The notes: generated from the sequence alone by a model not told the origin. Shown: positions 25,706 through 34,862, counted from the first letter of the stretch. The stretch: DNA of 64,000 nucleotides from Flavobacterium sp. MDT1-60 (GCF_014844035.1 NZ_CP062159.1:1302001-1366000); one strand, 5' to 3'. A program made the numbers and translations.

Positions 25706-26203
25706 TATGATTCTGAATTTTGTATTGTATCTTATTAAAAACGTTTAAAAGTAGTAAAAATTGTTTAGAATCAAAGAAGTAATTTAACCGCAAGGTTCGC
25801 TAAGATTTACGCAAGGGACGCTAACTTATTTCTCGCAAAGGTGCGAAGTCGAAAAGCTTTTCTTTTTAAGTTTTTCTTTGCGGCTCTGCGACTTTGCCAG
25901 ATTAAATACAAACAGCTTACCGACCTTTGAGGTTAAGTCGAAAAAAGCTTATATGCGTATGTTTTTTTGCACGCAGATTTCGCAGATTTTGGTAGATTTA
26001 ATTTTAAAATAATCTGCGCAAATCTGCTTAAATCTATTTTAAATCTGCGTGAAATTATAACCACAAGCCAAAATCTGCTCAATCTGCCAAATCTGCGAGA
26101 AAAAATTAATTGCAAAACAAGAAATCTATTAATCATTAAAATCTGTGGCAAAAAAACGAGCCAAAGATTATTTGGCTCGTTTAAAAGAAGAGTATAGAAA
26201 AAA
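25706..26203 (+). other. Intergenic region with AATCTGC-type dispersed repeats
   Basis: No gene. 25785-25935 holds CGCAAGG, CGCTAAG and TTTGCGGCTCTGCGACTTTG fragments of a dispersed family (compare 59061-59199). 25972-26110 holds many AATCTGC/GCAGATT words in both orientations, able to fold into large imperfect hairpins. Confidence 0.6.
26156..26180 (-). terminator. Terminator of the dehydrogenase gene
   Basis: Minus strand ACGAGCCAAA-TAATC-TTTGGCTCGT followed by TTTTT, 24 bases after the stop at 26204. Confidence 0.85.
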
Positions 26204-27430
26204 TTATACTAATTGTTTCAATGCAATTTCAAAAGCAGTTGCACTGATATTTGTTTTTGATGGATTTAAAGCATGTGCTTTTACAATCGCATTTTTTATA
26301 ATTTCTGAAGTATCATTAAAAATAGCCTCATCTGTCATCTGAACTTTTTTCTCCATGAAATAAGCAAAAACTCTCGCCATTCCACAGTTTGAAATAAAAT
26401 CCGGAATTAAGCTTACTTTATGATCTACTTCTTCCATAATTGGGCCAAAGAAAATTGCTGTATCTGCAAAAGGAACATTCGCACCACAAGAAATAACTTC
26501 TAATCCGTTTGCGATTAAGCTGTCAATTTGACTTTGAGCAACCAGTCTTGAAGCAGCGCAAGGCGTGAAAATTTCAGCACCAATAGTCCATATTTTAGAA
26601 TTGATTTCTTCAAACGGAATCATATTGTCGGCAACTAATTTGTTTCCGTCTTTATTTAAAAACAACGTTCTGATTTCTTCAAAAGAAAAACCTTCTTCAT
26701 TGATTAATCCTCCGTCACGGTCAATAATTCCGATTACTTTGGCTCCCATTTCTGCTAAGTAAAAAGCAGCTGCAGATCCAACATTTCCAAATCCCTGAAC
26801 GATTGCTTTTTTACCTTTAATGTCACCACCATACGTATTGTAGAAATGAAGAACTGCCTCGGCAACGCCATAACCGGTAATCATATCGGCAACAGTATAT
26901 TTTCTGGTTACATCTGGTGAAAATTTTGGATTTTCAATCACTTTAATTACACCCTGACGCAATTGACCAATTCTATTGATTTTATCAGCTTCAGTTGGTT
27001 TAAAATGTCCATTGAAAACACCTTCCTGCGGATGCCAGACACCACATTCTTCCGTCATCGGAATAACTTCGTGAATTTCATCAACATTCAAATCACCACC
27101 CGTTCCGTAATAACTTTTTAATAAAGGCGAAACCGCTTTGTACCAGCGTTGTAAAACACCTTTTTTACGAGGATCGTTCGGGTCAAAATTAATTCCGGAT
27201 TTAGCGCCTCCAATTGCAGGCCCGGAAACTGAAAATTTAACTTCCATTGTTTTGGCTAGAGATAAAACTTCGTTCATATCCAAACCTTTTCTCATTCTTG
27301 TTCCACCTCCTGCGGCTCCTCCACGAAGTGAATTAATTACTGTCCAACCTTCTGCTTCTGTTTCAGAATCTTTCCAGTTAAAAACAATTTCAGGCTCTTT
27401 ATTTTCAAATTGCTGTAATAAATCTTTCAT
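26204..27430 (-). CDS. Glu/Leu/Phe/Val dehydrogenase
   Basis: The 408-residue protein is a Glu/Leu/Phe/Val dehydrogenase. The substrate-binding domain has GGAAGGGTRM and the catalytic-lysine region GPAIGGAKSGINFDP, then GTGGDLNVDEI; the NAD-binding domain has IVQGFGNVGSAAAFYLAEMGAKVIGI and the family's CAASRLV/SCGANVPF motifs. It catalyses reversible oxidative deamination of an amino acid to its oxoacid. Whether glutamate or a branched-chain amino acid is the substrate cannot be settled here. Monocistronic, with its own terminator. Confidence 0.9.
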   Translation of the reverse strand: MKDLLQQFENKEPEIVFNWKDSETEAEGWTVINSLRGGAAGGGTRMRKGLDMNEVLSLAKTMEVKFSVSGPAIGGAKSGINFDPNDPRKKGVLQRWYKAVSPLLKSYYGTGGDLNVDEIHEVIPMTEECGVWHPQEGVFNGHFKPTEADKINRIGQLRQGVIKVIENPKFSPDVTRKYTVADMITGYGVAEAVLHFYNTYGGDIKGKKAIVQGFGNVGSAAAFYLAEMGAKVIGIIDRDGGLINEEGFSFEEIRTLFLNKDGNKLVADNMIPFEEINSKIWTIGAEIFTPCAASRLVAQSQIDSLIANGLEVISCGANVPFADTAIFFGPIMEEVDHKVSLIPDFISNCGMARVFAYFMEKKVQMTDEAIFNDTSEIIKNAIVKAHALNPSKTNISATAFEIALKQLV

Positions 27431-27520
27431 TTTGTTGTGATATGTTTATTTTGCGTAAAAGTATAAAATAGAATAATGTGAATAATGTATTTTACTGCAA
27501 TTTTAATTAAAGAAAAAAAG

Positions 27521-27549
27521 AAAGCCGAAAACATAACGCTTTCGGCTTT
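27521..27549 (-). terminator. Terminator of the chalcone isomerase-like gene
   Basis: AAAGCCGAAA-9 bases-TTTCGGCTTT, followed on the minus strand by a pyrimidine/T-rich run, just past the stop at 27573. Confidence 0.85.
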
Positions 27550-27572
27550 AAAATTTTATGAATTATAGGAGA

Positions 27573-28148
27573 TTATATTCCTAGTAAGTGTTTTTTCAAA
27601 GTTTCGTCAACTGGTTTGTCAGAAAGCCAAATTCCGAATAATGCTTTTTTGAAATCAAATCCTGGAATTTTTCCTTTTACAACTTCATTTTTAATAACGT
27701 TTACAGTTTGGTCAAATGGGTTGTACCATAATACAAAAACGTCTTTTTCAGTAATTGGGTCGCTCAACAGTGTTTTAAATTGTTCAATTCTTGGTCTTAA
27801 TTCTTCCAAATTACTTCCTGCAGATTTCTCAAAACCAGTATTCATGGCTTTTGTCAATTTGTTAGAAGAAACCATAGAGGAGGTAATTTCGATTCTGATT
27901 GCCATTTCAGTATCACTATCAATAATGAATTTTGGATCTTGGCTAAGTTGTGATAAATACAAAGCCTGAACATAAACTTCTAACCACATTTTTGATCTTC
28001 CGCCAGCACCGTTAAGTTGCATTGTTTTATTTTGTACTTCAATTTTTCTTGGAACTGTTACACCGTTTACTTCTAATGTGGCTTGTGCAGAAACCGTAGA
28101 AAATTGTAAGCTGATAAGGAATGTAAGTAATAGTAAAATCTTTTTCAT
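27573..28148 (-). CDS. Exported chalcone isomerase-like protein
   Basis: The 191-residue protein has a signal peptide (MKKILLLLTFLISLQFSTVSA-QA) followed by a chalcone isomerase-like domain (LEVNGVTVPRKIEVQ, LNGAGGRSKMWLEVYVQALYL, KAMNTGFEKSAG). Bacterial members are periplasmic and of unknown substrate; the plant enzyme's flavonoid activity should not be assumed. Its start overlaps the stop of a small basic reading frame by 4 bases. Confidence 0.88.
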   Translation of the reverse strand: MKKILLLLTFLISLQFSTVSAQATLEVNGVTVPRKIEVQNKTMQLNGAGGRSKMWLEVYVQALYLSQLSQDPKFIIDSDTEMAIRIEITSSMVSSNKLTKAMNTGFEKSAGSNLEELRPRIEQFKTLLSDPITEKDVFVLWYNPFDQTVNVIKNEVVKGKIPGFDFKKALFGIWLSDKPVDETLKKHLLGI

Positions 28149-28330
28149 AAGCTGTCGAAATAATAATTTTTAGGCAAAAATAATGTTAATTTATTAATAT
28201 TGAGCTGTTCTCTCATATGTTTTTTTGCTGCAATTTTTGATTTTTTATAACGTATTAGATTAATAATCAAATTAGTAAGAGTTGTTTTACGTACAAATAC
28301 GCGTTTTAAGAATTGTTTAATCTTTTTCAT
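28145..28330 (-). CDS. Small basic reading frame, coupled to the next gene
   Basis: A 61-codon frame rich in Lys/Arg (MKKIKQFLKRVFVRKTTLTN). Its TGA overlaps the ATG of the chalcone isomerase-like gene (ATGA), as in translational coupling. It has no recognisable domain and may simply be chance reading through the leader of that gene; I keep it at low confidence. Confidence 0.3.
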   Translation of the reverse strand: MKKIKQFLKRVFVRKTTLTNLIINLIRYKKSKIAAKKHMREQLNINKLTLFLPKNYYFDSL

Positions 28331-28443
28331 AACGATTTTTTACTAAATTTTTTTAGCAATACTGTTTTTATGTGCAATTATATCCTTAAATTTTAAAGGA
28401 ATCCTTGCAGGATTGATGCCTCTTAGTCAAAATATCAGAATTA

Positions 28444-28465
28444 TTACGAAAACGTTATCGTAATT
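28444..28465. promoter_or_regulatory. 22-bp near-perfect palindrome, candidate operator
   Basis: ATTACGAAAAC paired with GTTATCGTAAT: ten of eleven positions are complementary. It lies 32 bases upstream of the -33 element of the acyl-CoA dehydrogenase promoter, the typical place for a dimeric regulator. Confidence 0.5.
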
Positions 28466-28497
28466 ATTGCTGATCTATTAATTTTATATGCGTGCAT

Positions 28498-28527
28498 TGT
28501 TAATTTGACTTTTAAAAATTATCTTTG
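28498..28527 (+). promoter_or_regulatory. Bacteroidota-type promoter of the acyl-CoA dehydrogenase
   Basis: TTG (28498-28500), 19 bases, TATCTTTG (28520-28527), matching the -33/-7 consensus TTTG and TAnnTTTG. The gene starts about 107 bases downstream, leaving a long leader. Confidence 0.65.
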
Positions 28528-28633
28528 GAGGCCACTAAAAGCAAGAACAAATAAAAAAACGTAAACCAAATCATCTCTATTAACGAAGTTTTTTCGATTT
28601 TGGTTTTAAAAAAAACAATAAAACTAACAGACT

Positions 28634-29776
28634 ATGGATTTCAATCTTACCGAAGAGCATTTAATGATTCAGCAAGCAGCCAGAGATTTCGCCCAAAACG
28701 AATTGCTGCCCGGAGTTATTGAACGCGACGAAAAACAAATTTTTCCAACAGAACAAGTAAAAAAAATGGGGCAATTGGGCTTCATGGGAATGATGGTTGA
28801 TCCTAAATACGGAGGAAGCGGACTTGATGCAATTTCATATGTAATTGCAATGGAAGAAATTTCTAAAGTTGATGCATCTGCTTCTGTAGTAATGTCTGTA
28901 AATAATTCTTTAGTTTGTTGGGGTTTACAAGAATATGGAACTGAAGAACAAAAACAAAAATATTTACCGGGTTTAGCTTCGGGAGAAATTCACGGTGCCT
29001 TTTGCTTAAGTGAACCAGAAGCAGGAAGTGATGCTACTTCTCAAAAAACTACTGCTCTTGATATGGGCGATCACTATTTAGTAAACGGAACTAAAAACTG
29101 GATTACGAACGGTAACACTGCTTCAGTTTATTTGGTAATTGCACAAACACATCCAGAGAAAAAGCATAAGGGAATCAATGCTTTGATCATGACGAAAGAC
29201 ATGCCAGGTTTTTCAATTGGGCCAAAAGAACAAAAAATGGGAATCCGAGGATCTGATACACACTCTTTAATGTTTAGTGATGTAAAAGTTCCAAAAGAAA
29301 ACAGAATTGGAGAAGATGGTTTTGGATTCAAATTCGCTATGAAAACACTTGCCGGAGGTCGTATCGGAATTGCCTCTCAGGCTTTAGGAATTGCTTCAGG
29401 TGCTTATGAATTGGCTTTGAAATATTCTAAAGAACGTAAAGCTTTCGGAACAGAAATCTGTAATCACCAGGCAATTGCTTTTAAATTGGCAGACATGGCG
29501 GTTAATATCGAAGCGGCGCGTCATTTGTGTATGAAAGCGGCCTGGGATAAAGATCAAAATAAAAACTATGATGTAAGTGGAGCGATGGCAAAATTATTTG
29601 CTTCGCAAGTAGCAATGGATACGGCTGTTGAAGCGGTTCAGATTCATGGTGGTAACGGTTACGTAAAAGAATATCACGTTGAACGATTTATGCGTGACGC
29701 TAAAATTACTCAGATTTACGAAGGAACTTCTGAAATTCAAAAAATTGTAATTTCAAGATCTGTTATCGCAGGATAA
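28634..29776 (+). CDS. Short-chain acyl-CoA dehydrogenase
   Basis: The 380-residue protein is a full-length acyl-CoA dehydrogenase: FAD/substrate-binding motifs HGAFCLSEPEAGSDATS and NGTKNWITNG, then KMGIRGSDTHSL, ERKAFGTEICNHQAIAFKLADMA, EAVQIHGGNGYVKEY, and the catalytic-Glu region AKITQIYEGTSEIQKIVI. It oxidises acyl-CoA to enoyl-CoA using FAD and an electron-transfer flavoprotein. Length and motifs fit the short/medium-chain class. Transcription probably starts at the promoter at 28498-28527 and may be controlled from the palindrome upstream. A terminator follows. Confidence 0.95.
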   Translation: MDFNLTEEHLMIQQAARDFAQNELLPGVIERDEKQIFPTEQVKKMGQLGFMGMMVDPKYGGSGLDAISYVIAMEEISKVDASASVVMSVNNSLVCWGLQEYGTEEQKQKYLPGLASGEIHGAFCLSEPEAGSDATSQKTTALDMGDHYLVNGTKNWITNGNTASVYLVIAQTHPEKKHKGINALIMTKDMPGFSIGPKEQKMGIRGSDTHSLMFSDVKVPKENRIGEDGFGFKFAMKTLAGGRIGIASQALGIASGAYELALKYSKERKAFGTEICNHQAIAFKLADMAVNIEAARHLCMKAAWDKDQNKNYDVSGAMAKLFASQVAMDTAVEAVQIHGGNGYVKEYHVERFMRDAKITQIYEGTSEIQKIVISRSVIAG

Positions 29777-29799
29777 TTTTTAAGATCATTATATAAAAT

Positions 29800-29834
29800 A
29801 CCCTTTCAGCTTTTGGCTCGAAAGGGTTTTTTTG
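29800..29834 (+). terminator. Terminator of the acyl-CoA dehydrogenase gene
   Basis: ACCCTTTC-12 bases-GAAAGGGT with a run of T, 23 bases past the stop. Confidence 0.85.
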
Positions 29835-29919
29835 TAATTATTTTTTTTACGTCTTAGAAGGTCGTACTTTTAAAACCATAACTTTCTCTATTAAAATGTA
29901 TTAATTCAATTGTATTCTT

Positions 29920-30897
29920 ATGAAAAGACTTTCCTTTATTCTTTTTCCGTTAGTTTTATTGAGTTGTAAATCGAATCCTTCTGCGGCAACCGAAAAATCA
30001 TCCCAATCAGATTCAAAACCTTTAGAGATTACCTATAAAGTAAAAGAATCCGAAGTTTCGGATTTCTTAAAATACCTTTCTTCAGATGAATTGGAAGGCC
30101 GTGAAACCGGAACGAAAGGAATTGAAAAGGCAGCTTTTTTTTTAGAAGATTTCTTTAATAAGAATAATGTAAAACCTTATTTTAAAACCTATCGTGATAC
30201 GTTGACCAATTTTAAATCACCGGCCTATAATATTGTTGGGGTTTTAGAAGGAAGCGATCCCGTTCTAAAAAAAGAATTTGTGGTTTTAAGTGCGCATTAT
30301 GATCATATTGGTGTGGAGAAAAAAAAGCAGGCTGATGTAATTAACAACGGTGCAAATGATGATGCCTCTGGAGTAACGGTTGTAGCACAGCTCGCCAAAT
30401 ATTTTTCAGAGACAAAATCGAACAAGCGCAGTATTCTTTTTGTGTTTTTTGCCGGAGAAGAAAAAGGACTTTTAGGATCTAAAAGTTTAGTTGAGAAATT
30501 AAAAAAACAAGATTTTAATATTTATACCCAATTGAATATTGAAATGGTTGGTGTGCCAATGAAACGTGATTATTTAGCATACATAACAGGTTTTGACAAA
30601 TCGAATATGGCAGAAAAAATAAATCAATATACAGGAAAAAATACGATTGGCTTTTTACCAAAAGAAGCCGAATATAAATTGTTCTACAGATCTGATAACT
30701 ATTCTTTTTATGAAGCATTCAAAAAGCCTTGCCAGTCGATAAGTACTTTTGATTTCGAAAATTTTGATTTTTATCATCATGTTTCTGATGAATTTAAAGT
30801 GATGGATATTCCTCATATGACTTCTTTTACACAAGAATTATTGCCGGCTGTTACGCAAATTTCGTCGACACCAACGGAGGAAATTACGATGAAATAA
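29920..30897 (+). CDS. M28-family zinc peptidase, lipoprotein
   Basis: The 325-residue protein has a lipobox (LFPLVLLS-CKS) and then an M28 aminopeptidase fold with the five zinc-ligand motifs in order: LSAHYDHIG (His, Asp), NDDASG (Asp), AGEEKGLLGS (Glu-Glu), the NIEMVGVP region (Glu at the usual Asp position) and HHVSDE (His). It likely trims peptides at the cell surface or in the periplasm. A PA-like lid insertion is absent. Downstream genes are on the same strand but over 100 bases away. Confidence 0.9.
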   Translation: MKRLSFILFPLVLLSCKSNPSAATEKSSQSDSKPLEITYKVKESEVSDFLKYLSSDELEGRETGTKGIEKAAFFLEDFFNKNNVKPYFKTYRDTLTNFKSPAYNIVGVLEGSDPVLKKEFVVLSAHYDHIGVEKKKQADVINNGANDDASGVTVVAQLAKYFSETKSNKRSILFVFFAGEEKGLLGSKSLVEKLKKQDFNIYTQLNIEMVGVPMKRDYLAYITGFDKSNMAEKINQYTGKNTIGFLPKEAEYKLFYRSDNYSFYEAFKKPCQSISTFDFENFDFYHHVSDEFKVMDIPHMTSFTQELLPAVTQISSTPTEEITMK

Positions 30898-31018
30898 TAA
30901 TCTTTCTTTTTATTGGATTTGCTTATTTTTGCTTCATGAAATCGCCATGATTCCAAATAAAAAAGTGGACTAAGAATGGCGATTCCATATTCCATTAAAA
31001 AAGAAATAGTATCTCCAT

Positions 31019-31696
31019 ATGAAAAATATTATTGTTACCGGAACAAGTAGAGGAATTGGATATGAATTGGCTTTGCAGTTTGCGAATGCCGGACATCAGG
31101 TTTTAGCTATTTCGAGAAAAATACCTGAGACGCTTTTAGCGCATCAAAATGTGACTTGCCTTTCAGTTGATTTGTCTGATGAAAGTGCTTTGCAGGAAGT
31201 GGAGCGTTTTCTTTCTTCAACGTGGAAAAAAGTGGATGCTGTAGTGCATAATGCAGGAGCTTTGCTTTTGAAACCATTTGCAGAAACTACTCAGGCCGAT
31301 TTTGAAAGTATTTACAAAGTGAATGTTTTTGCCGTAGCTAATCTTACCCGAATTTGTTTACCGTATCTTCAAAATGGAAGTCATGTGGTGACGATTAGTT
31401 CGATTGGTGGCGTAAGAGGAAGCTTGAAATTTGCCGGATTGGCTGCTTACAGCTCAAGTAAAGGCGCCGTTATTACCTTAACCGAATTATTAGCCGAAGA
31501 ATATAAAGAAAAAGGAATTTCGTTCAACGTTCTGGCATTAGGCTCCGTTCAGACAGAAATGCTAAATGAAGCTTTTCCGGGTTATCAGGCACCAATTTCT
31601 GCTGAAGAAATGGCGACTTATATTTATGATTTTACCTTGAATGGGAATAAATATTTTAACGGAAAGGTTTTAGAGGTTTCATCAACAAACCCTTAA
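31019..31696 (+). CDS. Short-chain dehydrogenase/reductase
   Basis: The 225-residue protein is a classical SDR: TGTSRGIGYEL (NAD(P)-binding glycines, 7-17), VHNAG, TISSIGG with active Ser, and AYSSSKGAV with the Tyr-x-x-x-Lys pair. It is on the short side of the 245-260 usual for the family. Substrate unknown. Confidence 0.92.
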   Translation: MKNIIVTGTSRGIGYELALQFANAGHQVLAISRKIPETLLAHQNVTCLSVDLSDESALQEVERFLSSTWKKVDAVVHNAGALLLKPFAETTQADFESIYKVNVFAVANLTRICLPYLQNGSHVVTISSIGGVRGSLKFAGLAAYSSSKGAVITLTELLAEEYKEKGISFNVLALGSVQTEMLNEAFPGYQAPISAEEMATYIYDFTLNGNKYFNGKVLEVSSTNP

Positions 31697-31761
31697 ATTG
31701 AAATTCCAAGTTTTTAAATTCCAATTTTAAACTTCTAACAAATAACATTTAACTTCAAAAA

Positions 31762-32364
31762 TTGAACGAAACACTCGCAAGATATATACCGGAACACGCT
31801 GTAAAGCCTGTTTTTGATTTGATTGTTGCCAATCAGGTTCATCTGAAAATCGTAAATGAGCGACAGACGCGTCATGGCGATTACAGACGCGGACATACTG
31901 GTAAGCATGAAATCACGGTAAATGCGAGTTTAAATAAATATCGTTTTTTGATCACGCTAATTCATGAGATTGCACATTTGGTTGCTTTTGAAAAGTTTGG
32001 ACGAAATATAAAACCGCACGGAGAAGAATGGAAATTTACATTTCAACGTTTGATGGTTCCGTTTATACGGCCCGAAATATTTCCAGGTCAGTTATTACCT
32101 TTGTTAGCAAGGCATTTTAAAAACCCATCTGCAAGTAGTGATACCGATACTACTTTGTCTTTGTCTTTGAAACAATACGATGCGGAGAATGATAAGAACT
32201 ATATTTTTGAAATTCCGTACGGAAGTGTTTTCAGAATTAAAAATGGTAAAATTTTTAAGAAATTAGCCGTTCGGACCAAACGTTTTGAATGTATCGAAAT
32301 CAGTTCAGGTAAAACGTATCTTTTTAATCCGAATGCTGAAGTTGAATTGATAAATGTTCAATAA
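31762..32364 (+). CDS. SprT-like zinc-binding domain protein
   Basis: The 200-residue protein starts at TTG (31762); there is no in-frame ATG upstream or nearby, and the family-like beginning (NETLARYIPEHAVKPVFDLI) fits this position. An HExxH site is present, LIHEIAHLVAF, with HGEEWKFTFQRL following; SprT-like proteins relate to the Spartan proteases but most bacterial ones are of unknown role. The C-terminal zinc-finger of longer members is absent. It follows the SDR gene by 65 bases. Confidence 0.85.
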   Translation: MNETLARYIPEHAVKPVFDLIVANQVHLKIVNERQTRHGDYRRGHTGKHEITVNASLNKYRFLITLIHEIAHLVAFEKFGRNIKPHGEEWKFTFQRLMVPFIRPEIFPGQLLPLLARHFKNPSASSDTDTTLSLSLKQYDAENDKNYIFEIPYGSVFRIKNGKIFKKLAVRTKRFECIEISSGKTYLFNPNAEVELINVQ

Positions 32365-32365
32365 A

Positions 32366-32470
32366 AAAATTCCAAAAAAGAAATCCCAATAATAAAAAAA
32401 TCCCAATATTTTAAATTCCAAATTCCAATTTTTCAAGATTTGGAATTTGGGATTTTTTTATTGGAATTTG
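32366..32470. repeat. CCAAATTCCAA-type inverted repeat
   Basis: ATCCCAATATTTTAAATTCC, AAATTCCAATTTTTC, then GATTTGGAATTTGGGATTTT: a long A/T-rich hairpin that can terminate the SprT-like transcript. Related sequences lie at 31697-31735, 33293-33335, 35795-35940 and 38424-38452. Confidence 0.65.
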
Positions 32471-32543
32471 GATTTATATAATCTTAATACGTGGATTGTC
32501 TGGTGTTTATAAAAATTATTGTATTTTTAGAAAAACTATCTTT

Positions 32544-33257
32544 ATGAGAAATACACTTCTTCTTTTTGTTTTGTTGTTTACAATAGTAGGGTGCAAAAAA
32601 GATCCTGTTTTAATTAAATCCGGAATTGAAACCAAGGTTTTTGGTGTAATTAAAGATGATCATGGTGAGCCAATTTCCAATTTAAAAATTAAAGTAGCTG
32701 AATATAAGGTAACAAATACTGGTAGTTATATTGTATCTTCTGAAGATTATGAATTTATAGATTGGGTTGATTCGACTTATACAAACATGAATGGTAATTA
32801 TGATTTTGTTTTTAAAACAAGTGGAAAAGGAAATTTTTATGACTTGGTCATTGGTGAAGAAGTAAAACCACATGAACCACAGATAATATTTTTAGAATTT
32901 TATACTTCTATTACACAGGAGGCAAATGACATGACTTTTATTGGTAAACAATTTGAGTTTAATTCTGATGATCTAATAAGATTATATCCATGCCAAATAA
33001 CTTTTAAGGTAAACAATGTTGAAACGTTTCCCGTACGAATTTCTCATGAATATACCCGTGGATTCAATTTAAATGATTTGACTGCTAATGGAACTTTTGA
33101 ACAAACAATTTATATACAACGTTACAATAAGGAGACAGTTACGCTCTTTAGGATAAAAAATGGGGTTGGACAGCGCGCAACTTTTGAGTTTCCTGCAAGT
33201 AACGTTAAGGAAATGACATATCAGACCATTACCGTTCAGGAAGCTGATTTTAAATGA
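32544..33257 (+). CDS. Lipoprotein of unknown function
   Basis: A TTG at 32496 would add 16 residues, but ATG at 32544 yields a proper lipoprotein signal (MRNTLLLFVLLFTIVG-CKKD); 237 residues. After the lipobox comes a carboxypeptidase-regulatory-like (beta-sandwich) pattern FGVIKDDHGEPISNLKIKVAE ... YTNMNGNYDFVFKTS, as in the CarboxypepD_reg/transthyretin-like fold. The rest is beta-rich without known motif. Function unknown. Confidence 0.75.
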   Translation: MRNTLLLFVLLFTIVGCKKDPVLIKSGIETKVFGVIKDDHGEPISNLKIKVAEYKVTNTGSYIVSSEDYEFIDWVDSTYTNMNGNYDFVFKTSGKGNFYDLVIGEEVKPHEPQIIFLEFYTSITQEANDMTFIGKQFEFNSDDLIRLYPCQITFKVNNVETFPVRISHEYTRGFNLNDLTANGTFEQTIYIQRYNKETVTLFRIKNGVGQRATFEFPASNVKEMTYQTITVQEADFK

Positions 33258-33292
33258 GAAGTAAACTTTGATTTAAATATAGAGTAAAAAGT

Positions 33293-33335
33293 AAATCCCA
33301 AATCCCAACTTTTAATTGGAATTTGGGATTTTTTT
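33293..33335. terminator. Bidirectional hairpin terminator
   Basis: AAATCCCAAATCCCAA, loop, TTGGAATTTGGGATTT and a T run, between the lipoprotein gene (+) and the MlaF-like gene (-). It belongs to the CCAAATTCC repeat family. Confidence 0.75.
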
Positions 33336-33354
33336 ATTGAAATTTTAAAAAGTT

Positions 33355-34116
33355 TTACCCTTTCAAATAAGCTTCTCTTACTTTTTTAAACAAGTTTGAA
33401 GAATAAACAAACTTCACAATATCTTTATTGTCTGTTCTAAATATTTCTTCTTTAGTTCCCTGCCAGGCTTTCACACCTTTTTTCAGGAAGACAATGTTTT
33501 CTCCAATTTCCATTACGGAGTTCATGTCGTGTGTGTTGATTACGGTTGTAATATTGTATTCTTCCGTAATTTCTTTAATCAAATTATCAATTAAAGTTGA
33601 CGTATTTGGATCCAGACCTGAGTTAGGTTCATCACAAAATAAGTATTTTGGATTATTTACAATCGCGCGTGCAATTGCCACACGTTTCTGCATTCCTCCT
33701 GAGATTTCAGAAGGTAATTTTTTATGTGCATCAACAAGATTAACTCTCTCTAATACAAAGTCAACGCGTTCTTTTATTTTAGCCCTGTTGTCGTTGGTGA
33801 ACATTCTTAACGGGAAAGCGACATTTTCTTCAACGGTCATCGAATCAAATAAAGCACTTCCCTGAAAAACCATTCCAATCTCCGTTCTTAATTCTCTTTT
33901 CTCATCCGGATTTAAATCAGAATAAACGCGTCCGTCAAACTCAATTGTCCCCGAATCCGGTGTGTGGATTCCTAACAACGTTTTTAATAAAACGGTTTTT
34001 CCGGATCCACTTTGTCCAATAATCAGGTTGGTTTTTCCAGTTTCAAAAACGGTCGAAACGCCTTTTAAAACTCTACTGTCACCAAATGATTTTTCTATGT
34101 TTTTTACTTCGATCAT
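33355..34116 (-). CDS. ABC transporter ATPase, MlaF-like
   Basis: The 253-residue protein has Walker A GQSGSGKTVLLKT (34-46), Q-loop GMVFQGSALFD, signature ISGGMQKR, Walker B YLFCDEPNSGLDP and H-loop INTHDM. The SALFDSM sequence after the Q-loop and ISGGMQKR are typical of MlaF, the ATPase of the phospholipid (outer-membrane lipid asymmetry) transporter. Its stop-start overlap with the permease gene (TAATG) shows one operon. An MCE protein (MlaD) gene is not in this window. Confidence 0.92.
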   Translation of the reverse strand: MIEVKNIEKSFGDSRVLKGVSTVFETGKTNLIIGQSGSGKTVLLKTLLGIHTPDSGTIEFDGRVYSDLNPDEKRELRTEIGMVFQGSALFDSMTVEENVAFPLRMFTNDNRAKIKERVDFVLERVNLVDAHKKLPSEISGGMQKRVAIARAIVNNPKYLFCDEPNSGLDPNTSTLIDNLIKEITEEYNITTVINTHDMNSVMEIGENIVFLKKGVKAWQGTKEEIFRTDNKDIVKFVYSSNLFKKVREAYLKG

Positions 34117-34862
34117 TATCCTAATAATAATTGAGTTAATATATAATTAAAAAGAATAATACAAACAGATGTCCATACAAATGATACTGTACTAGCTTTA
34201 CCAACTTCAAGTGCTCCACCTTTCATGTAATATCCATGAAAAGATGGAATTGTAGCTAATAACATGGCAAAAATTAAAGTTTTAATGAAAGCATATGTAA
34301 TATGAAAAGGAATAAATTCCATTTGAGCACCCTGAATAAAGTCCTGACTGGTAGAAAAACCTCCATAAGCACAAGCGAGCCATCCACCAAAAATACCCAA
34401 AAACATACTAATTCCAATTACAAAAGGATACATTAATAAGGCTACTATTTTTGGAAACACAAGATAATTTAATGAATTAACTCCCATTACTTCTAAAGCA
34501 TCAATTTGTTCCGTAACGCGCATTGTTCCAATACTCGAAGTAATGTAAGATCCCATTTTTCCGGCCATAATTACCGAAATAAAAGTAGGAGCAAACTCCA
34601 AAATTACAGATTGACGTGTAGCAAAACCAATTAAGTATTTTGGAATTAAAGGATTGGTTAAGTTTAGTGCGGTTTGAATGGCGACAACTCCTCCTATAAA
34701 AAAAGAGATAAAGCAAACGATGCCAAGAGAGTCGATTATTAGATCATCGATTTCTTTAAAAATCAATTTTTTCATAACAGACCATTTAGTCTGTTTATTG
34801 AAAATTTCTTTCAACATTAAAAAATATCTTCCTATTTGAGATAAATAACGAATTAGCATCAT
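34116..34862 (-). CDS. MlaE-family ABC permease
   Basis: The 248-residue protein has five or six helices and the MlaE-typical motif FIGGVVAIQTALNL, and EFAPTFISVIMAGKMGSYITSSIGTMRVTEQIDALEVMG, the conserved 'E-R-x-P-x-x-x-x-x-x-x-G-R-x-G-x-x-x-x-A-E-x-G-x-M-R-x-x-E-Q-I-D-A' region. With the following ATPase it moves lipids between the membranes. The two first codons are both ATG, so the exact start is open. Confidence 0.92.
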   Translation of the reverse strand: MMLIRYLSQIGRYFLMLKEIFNKQTKWSVMKKLIFKEIDDLIIDSLGIVCFISFFIGGVVAIQTALNLTNPLIPKYLIGFATRQSVILEFAPTFISVIMAGKMGSYITSSIGTMRVTEQIDALEVMGVNSLNYLVFPKIVALLMYPFVIGISMFLGIFGGWLACAYGGFSTSQDFIQGAQMEFIPFHITYAFIKTLIFAMLLATIPSFHGYYMKGGALEVGKASTVSFVWTSVCIILFNYILTQLLLG

